In this document: one piece after another, positions 18,261 to 27,105 of the stretch
Layout of the letters: the number at the start of each line of letters is the position of its first letter
How positions within the stretch are numbered: position 1 is the stretch's first letter
DNA from: CAITWD01 sp963842065
Lineage (GTDB): Bacteria > Actinomycetota > Thermoleophilia > Miltoncostaeales > Miltoncostaeaceae
Direction of reading: 5' to 3'
NCBI GenBank assembly: GCA_963842065.1
Contig: CAWJEW010000009.1
Span: 62,001-126,000, forward strand
DNA: 64,000 nucleotides
Translations under genes and position numbers: made by a program
The notes under the pieces: model-generated
What the model was told of the DNA's origin: nothing
Database searches by the model: none
The model's input: only the letters and a program-made list of their open reading frames with translations

Positions 18261-19066
18261 CCACGCGCGGCCATGTCCCGCAGGTGGGCCCACGGCCGAT
18301 GAGCCGTTGGGGCTGGGTGCCGGCGTTGGCGATCATCGCGCTGGCGGTCGCCGTGTGGCAGCTCTACGCGACCAAGAGCGGCGTCAGCCCGCAGATCCTG
18401 CCCTCACCTGCGCGGGTCCTGCACCAGGGCTGGCTGAATCGGGGACCGCTGTGGACCAACATGTTGGCGACGCTCCAAGAAACCATGTTCGGCTTCACCC
18501 TGGCGATCGTCGTCGGGTTCGTACTGTCGGCGATCATCGACGCGTCGGGCATCCTGCGCAACGCCCTCATGCCGCTGCTCATCGGGTCCCAGACCCTGCC
18601 GCTGGTCGCGATCGCGCCGCTGGTGATCATCTGGTTCGGTTTCGGGCTGACGCCGAAAATCCTGCTGGTCGCGCTGCTGTCATTCTTCCCGATCACGGTC
18701 GCGCTCCTGGAGGGGTACCAGGCCACCGACCCGGACGTGGAGCGCCTGCTGACGTCGATGGGGGCCGGGCGATGGCGGGTCTTCCGCAGCGCCCGCGTGC
18801 CCACCTCGATGCCGTTCTTTTTTGCCGGGTTGCGGATCGCCATCACGTACTCGGTGGTCGTTGCCATCTTCGCCGAATACGCGGGTGCCACGGCGGGGCT
18901 CGGCGTCTACATCCAGGAGGAGACCCACGTCTTCCGGACGGATCTCGTGTTCGCCGCCGTCCTGGTCACGACGCTGCTCACCGTCGGCCTGTTTGCGGCC
19001 ACATACCTGCTCGAACGCCTCATGATCCCCTGGTACCGGATGTCCCGGCAGACCGCCCGCCGATGA
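18257..19066 (+). CDS. ABC transporter permease of the thiamine-precursor-type importer
   Basis: 269 residues from GTG 18257 (GTGA overlap with the previous stop). Six or so helices, the first at about 22-42. The cytoplasmic coupling loop EGYQATDPDVERLLTSMGAG..WRVFRSARVPTSMPFFFAGL matches the EAA loop of SsuC/ThiX-type permeases. It forms the membrane channel with the binding protein before it and the ATPase after it; the next ATG overlaps its stop (ATGA). Confidence 0.86.
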   Translation: MTTRGHVPQVGPRPMSRWGWVPALAIIALAVAVWQLYATKSGVSPQILPSPARVLHQGWLNRGPLWTNMLATLQETMFGFTLAIVVGFVLSAIIDASGILRNALMPLLIGSQTLPLVAIAPLVIIWFGFGLTPKILLVALLSFFPITVALLEGYQATDPDVERLLTSMGAGRWRVFRSARVPTSMPFFFAGLRIAITYSVVVAIFAEYAGATAGLGVYIQEETHVFRTDLVFAAVLVTTLLTVGLFAATYLLERLMIPWYRMSRQTARR

Positions 19067-19872
19067 CCAGTCGCCCGCCGATCGCGCCCGAACGCGCCGA
19101 TCGCCAGGCGCCCAAACTTCGGCTCGAGGGCGTCCGTCACGCCTACCGGGACCTCGAGGTGCTCGACGGCGTCTCGCTCCAGCTCGCCGCCGGCGAGCTC
19201 GTTACGATCGTGGGGCCGTCGGGGTGCGGAAAGTCGACCATCTTTGGGATCCTCACCGGCGCCACAGCGCCGACGGCCGGACGCGTGCTGGTCGACAACG
19301 CCCCGCTCGGCCGCGGGACCGAACGGTTCGCGGTCATGCCCCAGTCCGACGCCCTGCTGCCGTGGCGGAGGGTCATCGACAACGTGACACTTGGACTCGA
19401 AGTCCAGGGCGTCTCCCGGCGCGACGCCCGCGATCGCGTCCAGCCGCTGTTGGCGACGTTCGGCCTGGACCAGTTCGCGCGCGCCTACCCGTTCCAGCTG
19501 TCGGGCGGCATGCGCCAACGCGCGGCCCTGTTGCGCACGGTCGTGCAGGACCGGTCGGTGCTGTTGCTCGACGAGCCCTTCGGGGCACTCGACGCGCTGA
19601 CGCGCACCGACATGCAGGAATGGCTCGAGAGCGTCTGGGACACGTTTCGCTGGTCAGTGCTGCTGATTACCCACGACATCCGGGAGGCCGTGTTCCTGTC
19701 GGACCGCGTCTACGTACTCTCGCCACGCCCGGCGCGCGTCGTCGCCGAGGTCGCGGTGCCGCTGGCGCGTCCGCGTCGCATGGAGCAGCTCAGCAGCCCG
19801 GAGTTCGTACGCACGGAGAGGGAGCTCCGTCAGGCCCTGCAGTCCGCGCGAAGCGACGCCCCCGAAGCCTAG
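19063..19872 (+). CDS. ABC transporter ATPase of the thiamine-precursor-type importer
   Basis: 269 residues. Walker A GPSGCGKST, Q-loop VMPQSDALLPW, signature LSGGMRQRAA, Walker B VLLLDEPFGALD and H-loop ITHD are all intact, and the order and spacing fit SsuB/ThiZ/TauB-type importers. The ATG overlaps the permease stop. Last gene of the four-gene operon; its stop touches the end of a small antisense membrane ORF. Confidence 0.88.
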   Translation: MTSRPPIAPERADRQAPKLRLEGVRHAYRDLEVLDGVSLQLAAGELVTIVGPSGCGKSTIFGILTGATAPTAGRVLVDNAPLGRGTERFAVMPQSDALLPWRRVIDNVTLGLEVQGVSRRDARDRVQPLLATFGLDQFARAYPFQLSGGMRQRAALLRTVVQDRSVLLLDEPFGALDALTRTDMQEWLESVWDTFRWSVLLITHDIREAVFLSDRVYVLSPRPARVVAEVAVPLARPRRMEQLSSPEFVRTERELRQALQSARSDAPEA

Positions 19873-20093
19873 CCGGCCGCCACCGCGCCGCTCGCAGCGG
19901 CATCCACGCGCCGACACACCAGCGCGACCACGATCCGGCCCGCCATCGCGAGGATCGCCAGCGACAGCGCGTGCAGGACCTTCGGCACGGCGATCAGTAC
20001 GATCAACACCGCGATGACGACCAGCAGCACAGTGACGGCCCCGCTCACGAGGGTCGCCAGGCGCGGCCCGCGCCGCCGGACGGCCGAACACAC
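19869..20093 (-). CDS. Possible small membrane protein
   Basis: 74 codons from GTG 20093. The translation is basic at the start (RRRGPRLATL) and then strongly hydrophobic: VSGAVTVLLVVIAVLIVLIA, then a second segment LSLAILAMAGRIVVALVC. Such a composition on the strand opposite to no known gene suggests a real one- or two-helix protein. No homologue is recognised and no clear Shine-Dalgarno sequence is visible. It would be divergent from the antiporter gene at 20133 and its stop overlaps the ATPase stop. Confidence 0.35.
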   Translation of the reverse strand: MCSAVRRRGPRLATLVSGAVTVLLVVIAVLIVLIAVPKVLHALSLAILAMAGRIVVALVCRRVDAAASGAVAAG

Positions 20094-20132
20094 GGCGGGT
20101 GCGGCGCGGACGGCGTCGGTGGCAGTCGGCCG

Positions 20133-21219
20133 ATGAGCGTGTTTTCGGGGCTGACCACGACCGAGCGGATCATGATCGCGCTCGCCGTGGTGCTGACCGC
20201 CGCCGCCGCAGCCTCCCAGATCGCCCAGGCCCCCGGGGTCATGCGCTTCGTGATCTCGGGCGGCGCCCTGGCGAGCACTTGCCTGGCTGATCGGCTTTTC
20301 CACCGAGGTCGTCGGCACTCGCTTCGGCCCCGGGGTCACCGGCGTGATGCAGGCGACCCTCGGCAACGCGCCCGAGTTCTTCGTGGTGGTGTTCGCCCTC
20401 GCCGCTGGGCAGGCGATCGTGGCCGAGACGGCCATCTTCGGGTCGATCTTCTCGAATGCCCTGCTGATTCTCGGGATCGCGATCGTCGTCGGGGCGCACG
20501 CCGCACCCGACGGGGTGATGCGGTTCGGCAAGCGCCTGCCCAACGACACCGCCACGCTACTGCTGATGGCGGTGTTCATCATCACCCTGATGGGTCTGTC
20601 CGGCTACGCCAACGACCGCGCCAGCCATCACCAGGTCGCCATCTCGGTCGTCGGCGCGATCTGTCTGCTGGTCGTCTACGGGGCGTGGCTGCACGCCTAC
20701 CTGCGCGACGACATCCGCGCCAGCCGCGCAGCGCAGGAGCTTCCCTACCCGGAGGCCACAAGCGTCTCGTTCCGGACCGCAATCGTGCTGCTCGGCCTGG
20801 CAGGGGTCGCCGCCGCGTTCGTCTCGGACTGGTTCGTGGAGGCGATCGACCCCGCGATCGCGACGCTGGGTCTGCCCAAGCCGTTCGTCGGCCTGGTGAT
20901 CGTTGCGATCGCCAGCAACGCGGTCGAGAACGTCGTGGGGATCCGGCTGGCGGCCAAGCAAAAGAACGACCTGGCGCTGTCGATCATCAAGAACTCGATC
21001 GCCCAGATCGCGGTGTTCGTGTATCCGGTGCTCGTGCTGATCTCACTCGCGTTCGCGACCCACCTGACCTTTGCGGTCTCGAGCATCCTGATCGGCGGGT
21101 TGGCGCTGACCGCGATCGCCGTGTGGCAGATCACCGGCGACGGCGAGGCCGCGCCCTTCGAGGGTTGGGCGCTGGTCGGGCTCTACGTGATCCTGGCAAC
21201 GCTGTTTTTCTTCGAGTAG
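20133..21219 (+). CDS. Calcium/proton exchanger (CaX family), with one apparent frameshift
   Basis: Starts MSVFSGLTTTERIMIALAVV at 20133. After GGALA, one surplus base near 20273 shifts the frame; removing it restores ALAALAWLIGFSTEVVG, and the rest reads RFGPGVTGVMQATLGNAPEF on to 21219. The two family repeats are present: GNAPEFFVVVFAL with SNALLILG, and IVAIASNAVENVVGIRLA. About eleven helices. It exports Ca2+ (or similar cations) in exchange for protons. Since both exchanger repeats are intact, one-base sequence error is more likely than loss of function. Confidence 0.8.
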
Positions 21220-21222
21220 CGT

Positions 21223-21242
21223 CGGCGGCGATCAGGCCGCCG
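21223..21242. terminator. Small GC-rich hairpin between converging genes
   Basis: CGGCGGC (21223-21229) and GCCGCCG (21236-21242) can pair across a six-base loop, directly after the antiporter stop and overlapping the end of the protease gene. There is no T tract, as is common in high-GC genomes. Position between convergent genes is the main support. Confidence 0.35.
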
Positions 21243-22396
21243 GACCCGAGGCGAGCTGGACGGATGCCGACTGCGGCTGCCCGTTGACGTTGATCCAGGA
21301 CACCGTGACCGTCTGGCCGGGGTGCAACCGTTGCATTTCCTGGCTCAGCTGGTTCGGGGTCGTGACCGAGACACCGTCAACGGCGGTGATGACATCTCCC
21401 GGCCTGGAGCCCGATGGAGTCCGCCGGTTCGCCGGGGATGGCGGCGGCAATTGCCACGCCGGGCGTACCGGCGGTCTGGGTCGGGGAGATCTCGACGCCC
21501 AAGAACGCGTTCGGTCCGATGTGGATGGTGCCCGACGATGATCCGTGCTCGATCTGCAAGGCGATCGCCAGGGCCCTTTCGATGGGGATCGCGAAGCCGG
21601 CGGTCGACGCATCGGACTGGAAGTGCACGCCCGATGACGCGGCGGTGTCCATACCGATGACCCGACCCTGGGAATCCACCAGCGGCCCCCCGGAGTCACC
21701 GGGCTGGATGGCGGCGTCGGTCTGGATCAGCCCGGTCAGGTTCTCGGAGGTACCCGTCACGTCGTCGTAGGCCGTGATCGATTGGCCGAGGCCGGTGATG
21801 TGGCCCGCGGCGACGCTGGGGGTCCCGCCGATCCCGCCGGCGTTCCCGAACGCCGCGACGGCTTCGCCGACGGCCACGTTCGACGAATCTCCAATGGTGA
21901 CCGTGTTCAGGCCGGAGGCGTTCTGCAGCTGGAGCACTGCCACGTCGTCGGATTTGTCGGTCCCGACGACCGTGGCCGTGTAGGTGTGCCCGTTGCCCAC
22001 GTCGACGACCTGCACGGAGGTCGCGCCATCGACGACGTGGTTGTTCGTGAGTACCTCCCCGCTGGAGGTCAGGACCATGCCGGTGCCGGCGGCGCCCCCG
22101 TCCTCGGGTCCCAGCTGAGAGTTGACGTCGACCACGCCCGGATTGACCCGGTGCACGACGGTCGTCACGTTCACCGGCTTCTGCGGCGTGGTGCGCGTGA
22201 CGTAGTCCAGCCCCACGACGATGATCGCCACGGCGGCCGCGCCGACCAGCACGCTGCGGACAAAGCGCCGCATCGCGCGGCGCCGCGCGAGATCGCCGCG
22301 CACGTACATGGCCGGCGGATGTGGGACCGGATCCGGCCAGCGCGGGGGTTCCTCGGGCGGCTTGATGTGGTCATCGAATGGGGACTTGGGTTCCAT
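21232..22396 (-). CDS. HtrA/DegP-like S1C serine protease with PDZ domain, one apparent frameshift
   Basis: Begins MEPKSPFDDHIKPPEEPP at 22396: a proline-rich cytoplasmic head, one membrane helix at about 46-66, then a trypsin-like domain outside the cell. Catalytic residues are H120 (LTNNHVV), D151 (KSDDVAVL) and S235 (QPGDSGGPLV). The PDZ domain begins FLGVEISPTQ. At IGLQAG an extra base in a CCC run (21398-21400 on the plus strand) shifts the frame; the other frame continues GDVITAVDGVSVTTPNQLSQ to a normal PDZ end at 21232. It would act as an envelope quality-control protease. The break removes half the PDZ domain if real. Confidence 0.82.
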
Positions 22397-22653
22397 GCGC
22401 TATGTCAATCTTCCCACGCAAATCGTGCCGCGACCATCCTGACCGTCATAGGCAGGCCGCCGCCACACCCATCCGGACGGGCACCGCGCCACCGGCTCGC
22501 GGCGACCGATGCTCGGGCGACCGGGCCGGCGGCGTCGATAGAGCCCAGGCGGCGCGCTCGTGACAGGCCGGACGCTGGGCGGCGGCCCGCCCCGGTCTGC
22601 CACCCGGCCGTGCACACCGGGGCCCCCCTTGTCCCTCACCCGAGGAACTCGCC

Positions 22654-24798
22654 ATGGAAGCACTGACGCGCTGGGTGTTGCGGCACAAGGCCATCGTGCT
22701 CACCGCCTGGCTCATCCTCGCCGTCGCCGGGTTTGCGATGCTGCCGAGGGTCACCGGCAACCTCGACAAGACCTTCAAGCTGCCGGGCCGCGAGGGCTAC
22801 GACACCAACAACCAGATCCTCAAGACCTACGGCAACGGTGGCCGCATCCCGCCGGCCGTGCCGGTCGTCACGCTGCCGGAGGGCGTCAGCGTCAACAGCC
22901 CCGGCGTGAAGCACGAGCTCGCACCGGCATTCGACGGCATCACGCGGGCGGTGCCCGGGGCGCGGGTCGCCTCGTACTTCAACACCGGCAATCCGGGATT
23001 CGTCTCGTCCGACGGCCGCACGATCTTCGGGCTCGTGTACATGTACCTGAAGCCGGGATTCAGTGGCATTCCGGCCGGCGAGGCCAATCTGAAGTCCTGG
23101 CTGGCCACCCACTCGATCGCCGGGGCCCATTTCAACGTCACCGGCGAGACCGAACTGGCCTCGGGTGGAAGTACCGGCGGCGGGCCCGGCATCCTCGTCG
23201 AGACGCTGGTCGGCGGCGTCGGCGCGCTGATCGTGCTGGCGTTCGTGTTCGCGTCGTTCCTCGCGGTGATCCCGCTGCTGATGGCGGCCATCGCCATCCC
23301 CGTGACGTTCCTGATCATCGGGGGCGTCACCCAAGTCACCGACGTGTCGTTCATCGTCGAGTTCCTGGTCTCGCTGATCGGGCTCGGTGTCGCCATCGAC
23401 TACGCCCTATTGGTCGTCACGCGCTGGCGCGAGGAGCGCGACCGTGGCGCCGACCCCCATGAAGCGGTGGTGCGCACCATGCGGACCGCCGGCCGCGCGG
23501 TCGTCTTCTCCGGTACGACCGTCGCGATCGGCCTCTTGGCGATGGTGGTCCTGCCTGTGCCGTTCTTGCGAAGCGTCGGCTACGCGGGGATGCTCATCCC
23601 CCTGGTGAGCGTGGGGGCGGCGATCACGCTCCTGCCGGTCTTCCTGGCAACCATTGCATCGCGCGTCGACTGGCCGCGCATCCGGCGCGAAGACACCGCC
23701 AGCCGCGCCTGGACCGCCTGGGCCCGCCTCGTCGTGCGCTTCCGGTGGCCTGCGGCGATCATCGGCGTCGCCATCCTGGTGATCCTGATGATTCCGGCGA
23801 GCAGCGTCCGCGTCGGGAACCCCACCGCCAACGCCCTGGGCGGCACGGGCGCGGTGCTGGCCGGCCTCAACCAGCTGGAAGCCTCGGGCATTGGTCCGGG
23901 GCCATTGGCGCCGTTTGAGATCCTCGTCGACGGCACGAACCCCACTGCGGTCGCCAACGCGGTCGGCAAGGTCGACGGCATCCGCTCGGCGTTCGCGCCG
24001 GCCGGCGCGCAGTGGCAGCGGCAAGGGATGCCGATCGTCGACGCGCTGCCCGTCCATGATGGCGCGTCGGTCGCGACGCAAACTACGCTCCCACGCGTGC
24101 ACGACGTTGCGCGCCAGTTTCCGGGTACCGTCCGGGTCGGCGGCCAGGGTGCCGAGAATGCCGACTTCATCTCGGCCGTCTACGGCAGTTTCCCGCTGAT
24201 GATCGCCCTCATTGCGATCCTGACCTTCGTGGTGCTGGCGCGGGTGTTCCGCTCGCTGCTGTTGCCGCTCAAGGCGGTCCTGCTGAACCTGCTGTCGGTC
24301 GCCGGTGCCCTTGGGCTGATGGTGTGGATCTGGCAGGAGGGCCATGGGACGAGCCTGATCTGGGGCCTGCCGGCGACCGGTGCGATCACCGCCTTCATCC
24401 CGCTGATGGCGTTCGCGTTCCTGTTCGGCCTCTCGATGGACTACGAGGTGTTCATCCTCAGCCGCATGCGCGAGGAGTACGACCGGACCGGCTCCACCGA
24501 GCAGGCGGTCGTCACGGGCATCGGCCGCACGGGACGCCTGGTGACCAGTGCCGCCTTGATCCTGTTCCTGGCCTTCGGCTCGCTCGCCTCGGGACCCGAC
24601 GTCGTGATCAAGATCTTCGCGACCGGACTCGCGGCAGGGATCCTCCTCGATGCAACCGTCGTGCGCTCCCTGTTGGTGCCGTCGCTCGTGACGCTGTTTG
24701 GCCGCTGGAACTGGTGGTTGCCGCGGATGCCCGCACGCGTGCTGCGCGTCGAGCCCTCGCGGGCGCCGGGCGCCGAGCCCGCCGCCGACGAGGTCTAG
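22654..24798 (+). CDS. MmpL-family (MMPL/RND) membrane exporter
   Basis: 714 residues, the usual size of actinobacterial MMPL proteins. One N-terminal helix (MEALTRWVLRHKAIVLTAWL), a long periplasm-side domain, five helices, a second external domain and five more helices. The two proton-relay regions are visible: GLGVAIDYALLVVTRWREE near residue 250 and GLSMDYEVFILSRMREEYDR near residue 600. Such pumps export lipids, pigments or drugs using the proton gradient. Start at 22654 is supported by GAGGA seven bases upstream. A strong hairpin follows the stop. Confidence 0.88.
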   Translation: MEALTRWVLRHKAIVLTAWLILAVAGFAMLPRVTGNLDKTFKLPGREGYDTNNQILKTYGNGGRIPPAVPVVTLPEGVSVNSPGVKHELAPAFDGITRAVPGARVASYFNTGNPGFVSSDGRTIFGLVYMYLKPGFSGIPAGEANLKSWLATHSIAGAHFNVTGETELASGGSTGGGPGILVETLVGGVGALIVLAFVFASFLAVIPLLMAAIAIPVTFLIIGGVTQVTDVSFIVEFLVSLIGLGVAIDYALLVVTRWREERDRGADPHEAVVRTMRTAGRAVVFSGTTVAIGLLAMVVLPVPFLRSVGYAGMLIPLVSVGAAITLLPVFLATIASRVDWPRIRREDTASRAWTAWARLVVRFRWPAAIIGVAILVILMIPASSVRVGNPTANALGGTGAVLAGLNQLEASGIGPGPLAPFEILVDGTNPTAVANAVGKVDGIRSAFAPAGAQWQRQGMPIVDALPVHDGASVATQTTLPRVHDVARQFPGTVRVGGQGAENADFISAVYGSFPLMIALIAILTFVVLARVFRSLLLPLKAVLLNLLSVAGALGLMVWIWQEGHGTSLIWGLPATGAITAFIPLMAFAFLFGLSMDYEVFILSRMREEYDRTGSTEQAVVTGIGRTGRLVTSAALILFLAFGSLASGPDVVIKIFATGLAAGILLDATVVRSLLVPSLVTLFGRWNWWLPRMPARVLRVEPSRAPGAEPAADEV

Positions 24799-24809
24799 GG
24801 CACTCCCCC

Positions 24810-24843
24810 GGCCGGTGCCGCTGCGTTCGCAGTGGCACCGGCC
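24810..24843. terminator. Strong hairpin after the MMPL gene
   Basis: GGCCGGTGCC at 24810-24819 pairs fully with GGCACCGGCC at 24834-24843, and the interior G-CTGC/GCAG-T continues the stem across a GTTC loop, giving 15 pairs with one G-U. It begins 11 bases after the exporter stop and ends before the riboswitch, so it should separate the two transcripts. Confidence 0.75.
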
Positions 24844-24879
24844 CCATCCGAAGCCTTGCGCAGCCCCCGACGGGGCTGT

Positions 24880-25010
24880 ACACATTGCCTGCCCGGCGCG
24901 TTCGCCGGGTGGCACAGCAGTCAGCGAAGCCGGTGCGACTCCGGCGCTGTCCCGCAACTGTGATGTCCCGGCCTCACCGGGAACAAGCCAGGTCGCCTGC
25001 GCTGTGCCGA
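24880..25010 (+). ncRNA. Cobalamin (adenosylcobalamin) riboswitch aptamer
   Basis: The conserved cobalamin core is clear: GAAGCCGGTGCGACTCCGGC (the GGTG/ACTCC internal helix), then GCTGTCCCGCAACTGTGAT, then the B12 box AAGCCAGGTCGCCTGC near 24985-25000. The GCCCGGCGCGTTCGCCGGGTGGC hairpin region at the 5' side fits the first arm. It precedes btuF by about 95 bases and is preceded by a terminator. Such RNAs bind cobalamin and shut down expression of B12 uptake genes; no T-rich terminator follows, so control of translation is expected here (see next entry). Ends of the aptamer are approximate. Confidence 0.9.
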
Positions 25011-25073
25011 CAGTAAGTCCTCGGGTGAAGGGCTGCTTGTCGGCGGAGGCAACGCCCCGCTCTCGAGCTTCCT

Positions 25074-25102
25074 TTCATCCTCCACCTCTCATGGAGGATG
25101 AA
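25074..25102 (+). promoter_or_regulatory. btuF: Ribosome-binding-site sequestering hairpin of the cobalamin riboswitch
   Basis: TTCATCCTCCA (25074-25084) is the exact complement of TGGAGGATGAA (25092-25102), giving an 11-base-pair stem with a seven-base loop. The 3' arm contains the GGAGG Shine-Dalgarno sequence (25093-25097) six bases ahead of the ATG at 25104. When this hairpin forms, ribosomes cannot bind. It lies directly downstream of the aptamer, so it is the likely expression platform. How the aptamer toggles it (an anti-sequester pairing) was not worked out. Confidence 0.75.
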
Positions 25103-25103
25103 C

Positions 25104-26012
25104 ATGACCAAATGGTTCTCGCGGCGACGTACCTGGATCGCCGCGACGTGTGCGACTGCGCTCGGCGCACTTGTCGTCGCGATTCCCACGCTGATTCAGG
25201 CTCAGGCCAGCGCATCTGCATGTCCACGACGGATCGTGTCGCTGTCTCCGACGGCGACCGAAGACCTGTTCGCCGTCGGCGCGGGTCGCCAGGTCGTCGC
25301 CGTCGACAGCGATTCCAACTACCCGAAAGACGCCCCGCGTAAGGCGGGGTTAATCGCCTACTCGCCGAATGCCGAAGCGATCGCCGGTGACTACAACCCA
25401 GACCTGGTGGTGGTGACCTTTGACGCCAACCGCGTCGTCGAACAGCTCCACGCGCTCGGCATTCGCGTCCTGTTCGAGCCGACTGCGAAGAACCTCGCCG
25501 CAGCCTATGACCAGATCGAGGGCATCGGCGAGGCCACGTGCCACACGGTGGCGGCGGTAGCTGTCGTCGGGTCGATCAAGCAACAGATTGCGGCGATTCG
25601 GGTCTCGGCGGCTCCGAAGGCGCGCGGCCTCCTGTACTACGACGAGATCAGCGCGCCCCCGTACGACTACGCCGCATCGTCGAAATCGTTCATCGGCCAG
25701 CTGTTCGGGCTCCTGGGCATGCGCAACATCACCACGACCGGCGCGAATTCTGGCTTTCCCGAGCTCAGCGAGGAGTACATCGTCAAGGCCAGCCCCCAGC
25801 TGATCTTCCTGTCCGACAACGAGCCCATCGACGGAGGCGTCACCGCGGCGGAGGTCGCGCATCGAACCGGCTGGGGATCGATCCGCGCAGTCAAGAATCA
25901 CGCGATCTACGGCCTCAACGATGACGCCGCCTCGCGGTGGGGCCCACGGGTGACCGTGCTCATGCGTGAGATCGCGAGCGCCGTGACCAGCTATCGGCGC
26001 GCGCACCACTAG
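25104..26012 (+). CDS. btuF: Cobalamin ABC transporter substrate-binding protein
   Basis: 302 residues from the ATG at 25104, chosen over 25098 because 25098 touches the Shine-Dalgarno sequence while 25104 is spaced six bases from it. A signal peptide covers about residues 1-38 (TWIAATCATALGALVVAIPT). CPRRIVSLSPTATEDLFAVG with VVAVDSDSNYP and the later GFPELSEEYIVKASPQLIFL are typical of BtuF-type helical-backbone binding proteins. No lipobox is evident, so it may be secreted or held by the signal helix. Its position under a cobalamin riboswitch and before a FecCD-type permease and ATPase makes vitamin B12 the expected ligand. Confidence 0.85.
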   Translation: MTKWFSRRRTWIAATCATALGALVVAIPTLIQAQASASACPRRIVSLSPTATEDLFAVGAGRQVVAVDSDSNYPKDAPRKAGLIAYSPNAEAIAGDYNPDLVVVTFDANRVVEQLHALGIRVLFEPTAKNLAAAYDQIEGIGEATCHTVAAVAVVGSIKQQIAAIRVSAAPKARGLLYYDEISAPPYDYAASSKSFIGQLFGLLGMRNITTTGANSGFPELSEEYIVKASPQLIFLSDNEPIDGGVTAAEVAHRTGWGSIRAVKNHAIYGLNDDAASRWGPRVTVLMREIASAVTSYRRAHH

Positions 26013-26019
26013 TCCGGCC

Positions 26020-27105
26020 GTGACGACGACGCCGCTCAACGACCTTGTCGTCCCCGCGCCCGCGGCCCTGCCGCGGGCGCGGGGACGCGATGCCGTGTGG
26101 CTCGGTGTCGGCGTGATCGTGCTCGCGGTCAGCATGCTCGCGGGCCTCTTGGTCGGCGCCGTCGACATCCCCCCGCAGGACATCGTTGGCGACGTGATCA
26201 GCCGAATCCCGTTCGTTGGCCTGCACTCGCCGCTCAGCACCGTCGACCGGGCGATCGTCTGGCAGCTGCGCCTGCCGCGCGTGGTGCTGGCCGCCCTGGT
26301 CGGCGGGATGCTCGCGTTGTGCGGCGGCGCCTATCAGGGCATCTTCCGCAATCCGCTCGCGGATCCGTACCTGCTTGGCGTTGCCGCCGGCGCCGGGCTC
26401 GGCGCCACCGTGGCGATCGTCTTCGCCATCGACGTCACGGTCCTCGGCGTCCAGGCCCTGCCGATGTTCGCCTTTGCGGGCGCGGTGATCGCCGTGGGTC
26501 TCGCCTACCTGGTCGGTCGCTCGATCGGCGCCGGCCGCAGCTCGACCACCTTGATCCTCGGCGGGGTGGCGGTCGCGGCGTTCTTGACCGCGCTGCAGAC
26601 GTTCTTGCAGCAACGCCACACCGAGGAGCTGCAGCTGATCTACAACTGGATCCTCGGGTCGGTCGCGACCGCCGGGTGGGGGCAGGTCACGACCATGCTG
26701 CCCTATGCCGTGCTGGCGGCGATCGTGATCCTGCTCCACGGACGGTTGCTGGACGTGTTGGGTCTCGGCGACGACGCGGCGCGGACCCTGGGCGTGCAGA
26801 CGTCCCACGTGCGGATCGCGGTCGTCGCCGCTGTGACGATCGGCACCGCGGCCGCCGTCGCGGTCAGCGGGCTCATCGGCTTCGTCGGAATCATCATCCC
26901 GCACGTCGTGCGCCTGTTGGGCATCCGGACGAATCGGACGCTGTTGCCGCTGTCGATGCTGCTGGGCGCGTCGTTTTTGGTGCTGTGCGACCTGGTGGCC
27001 CGGACCGTCGTCGCGCCGTCCGAGCTGCCGATCGGCGTGGTCACCGCGGTTATCGGCGCACCCGCGTTCGCGATGGTCCTGCGGACCAGCAGGGTCGACG
27101 GATGA
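26020..27105 (+). CDS. btuC: Cobalamin ABC transporter permease (FecCD family)
   Basis: 361 residues from GTG 26020, seven bases after btuF. About ten helices. WQLRLPRVVLAALVGGMLAL, GGAYQGIFRNPLADPYLLGV, LGVQTSHVRIAVV and VSGLIGFVGIIIPHVVRLLG are family-defining stretches; the LxxGxFVGLIVPHxxR loop contacts the ATPase. It forms the import channel with BtuD. The btuD ATG overlaps the stop. Confidence 0.9.
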   Translation: MTTTPLNDLVVPAPAALPRARGRDAVWLGVGVIVLAVSMLAGLLVGAVDIPPQDIVGDVISRIPFVGLHSPLSTVDRAIVWQLRLPRVVLAALVGGMLALCGGAYQGIFRNPLADPYLLGVAAGAGLGATVAIVFAIDVTVLGVQALPMFAFAGAVIAVGLAYLVGRSIGAGRSSTTLILGGVAVAAFLTALQTFLQQRHTEELQLIYNWILGSVATAGWGQVTTMLPYAVLAAIVILLHGRLLDVLGLGDDAARTLGVQTSHVRIAVVAAVTIGTAAAVAVSGLIGFVGIIIPHVVRLLGIRTNRTLLPLSMLLGASFLVLCDLVARTVVAPSELPIGVVTAVIGAPAFAMVLRTSRVDG

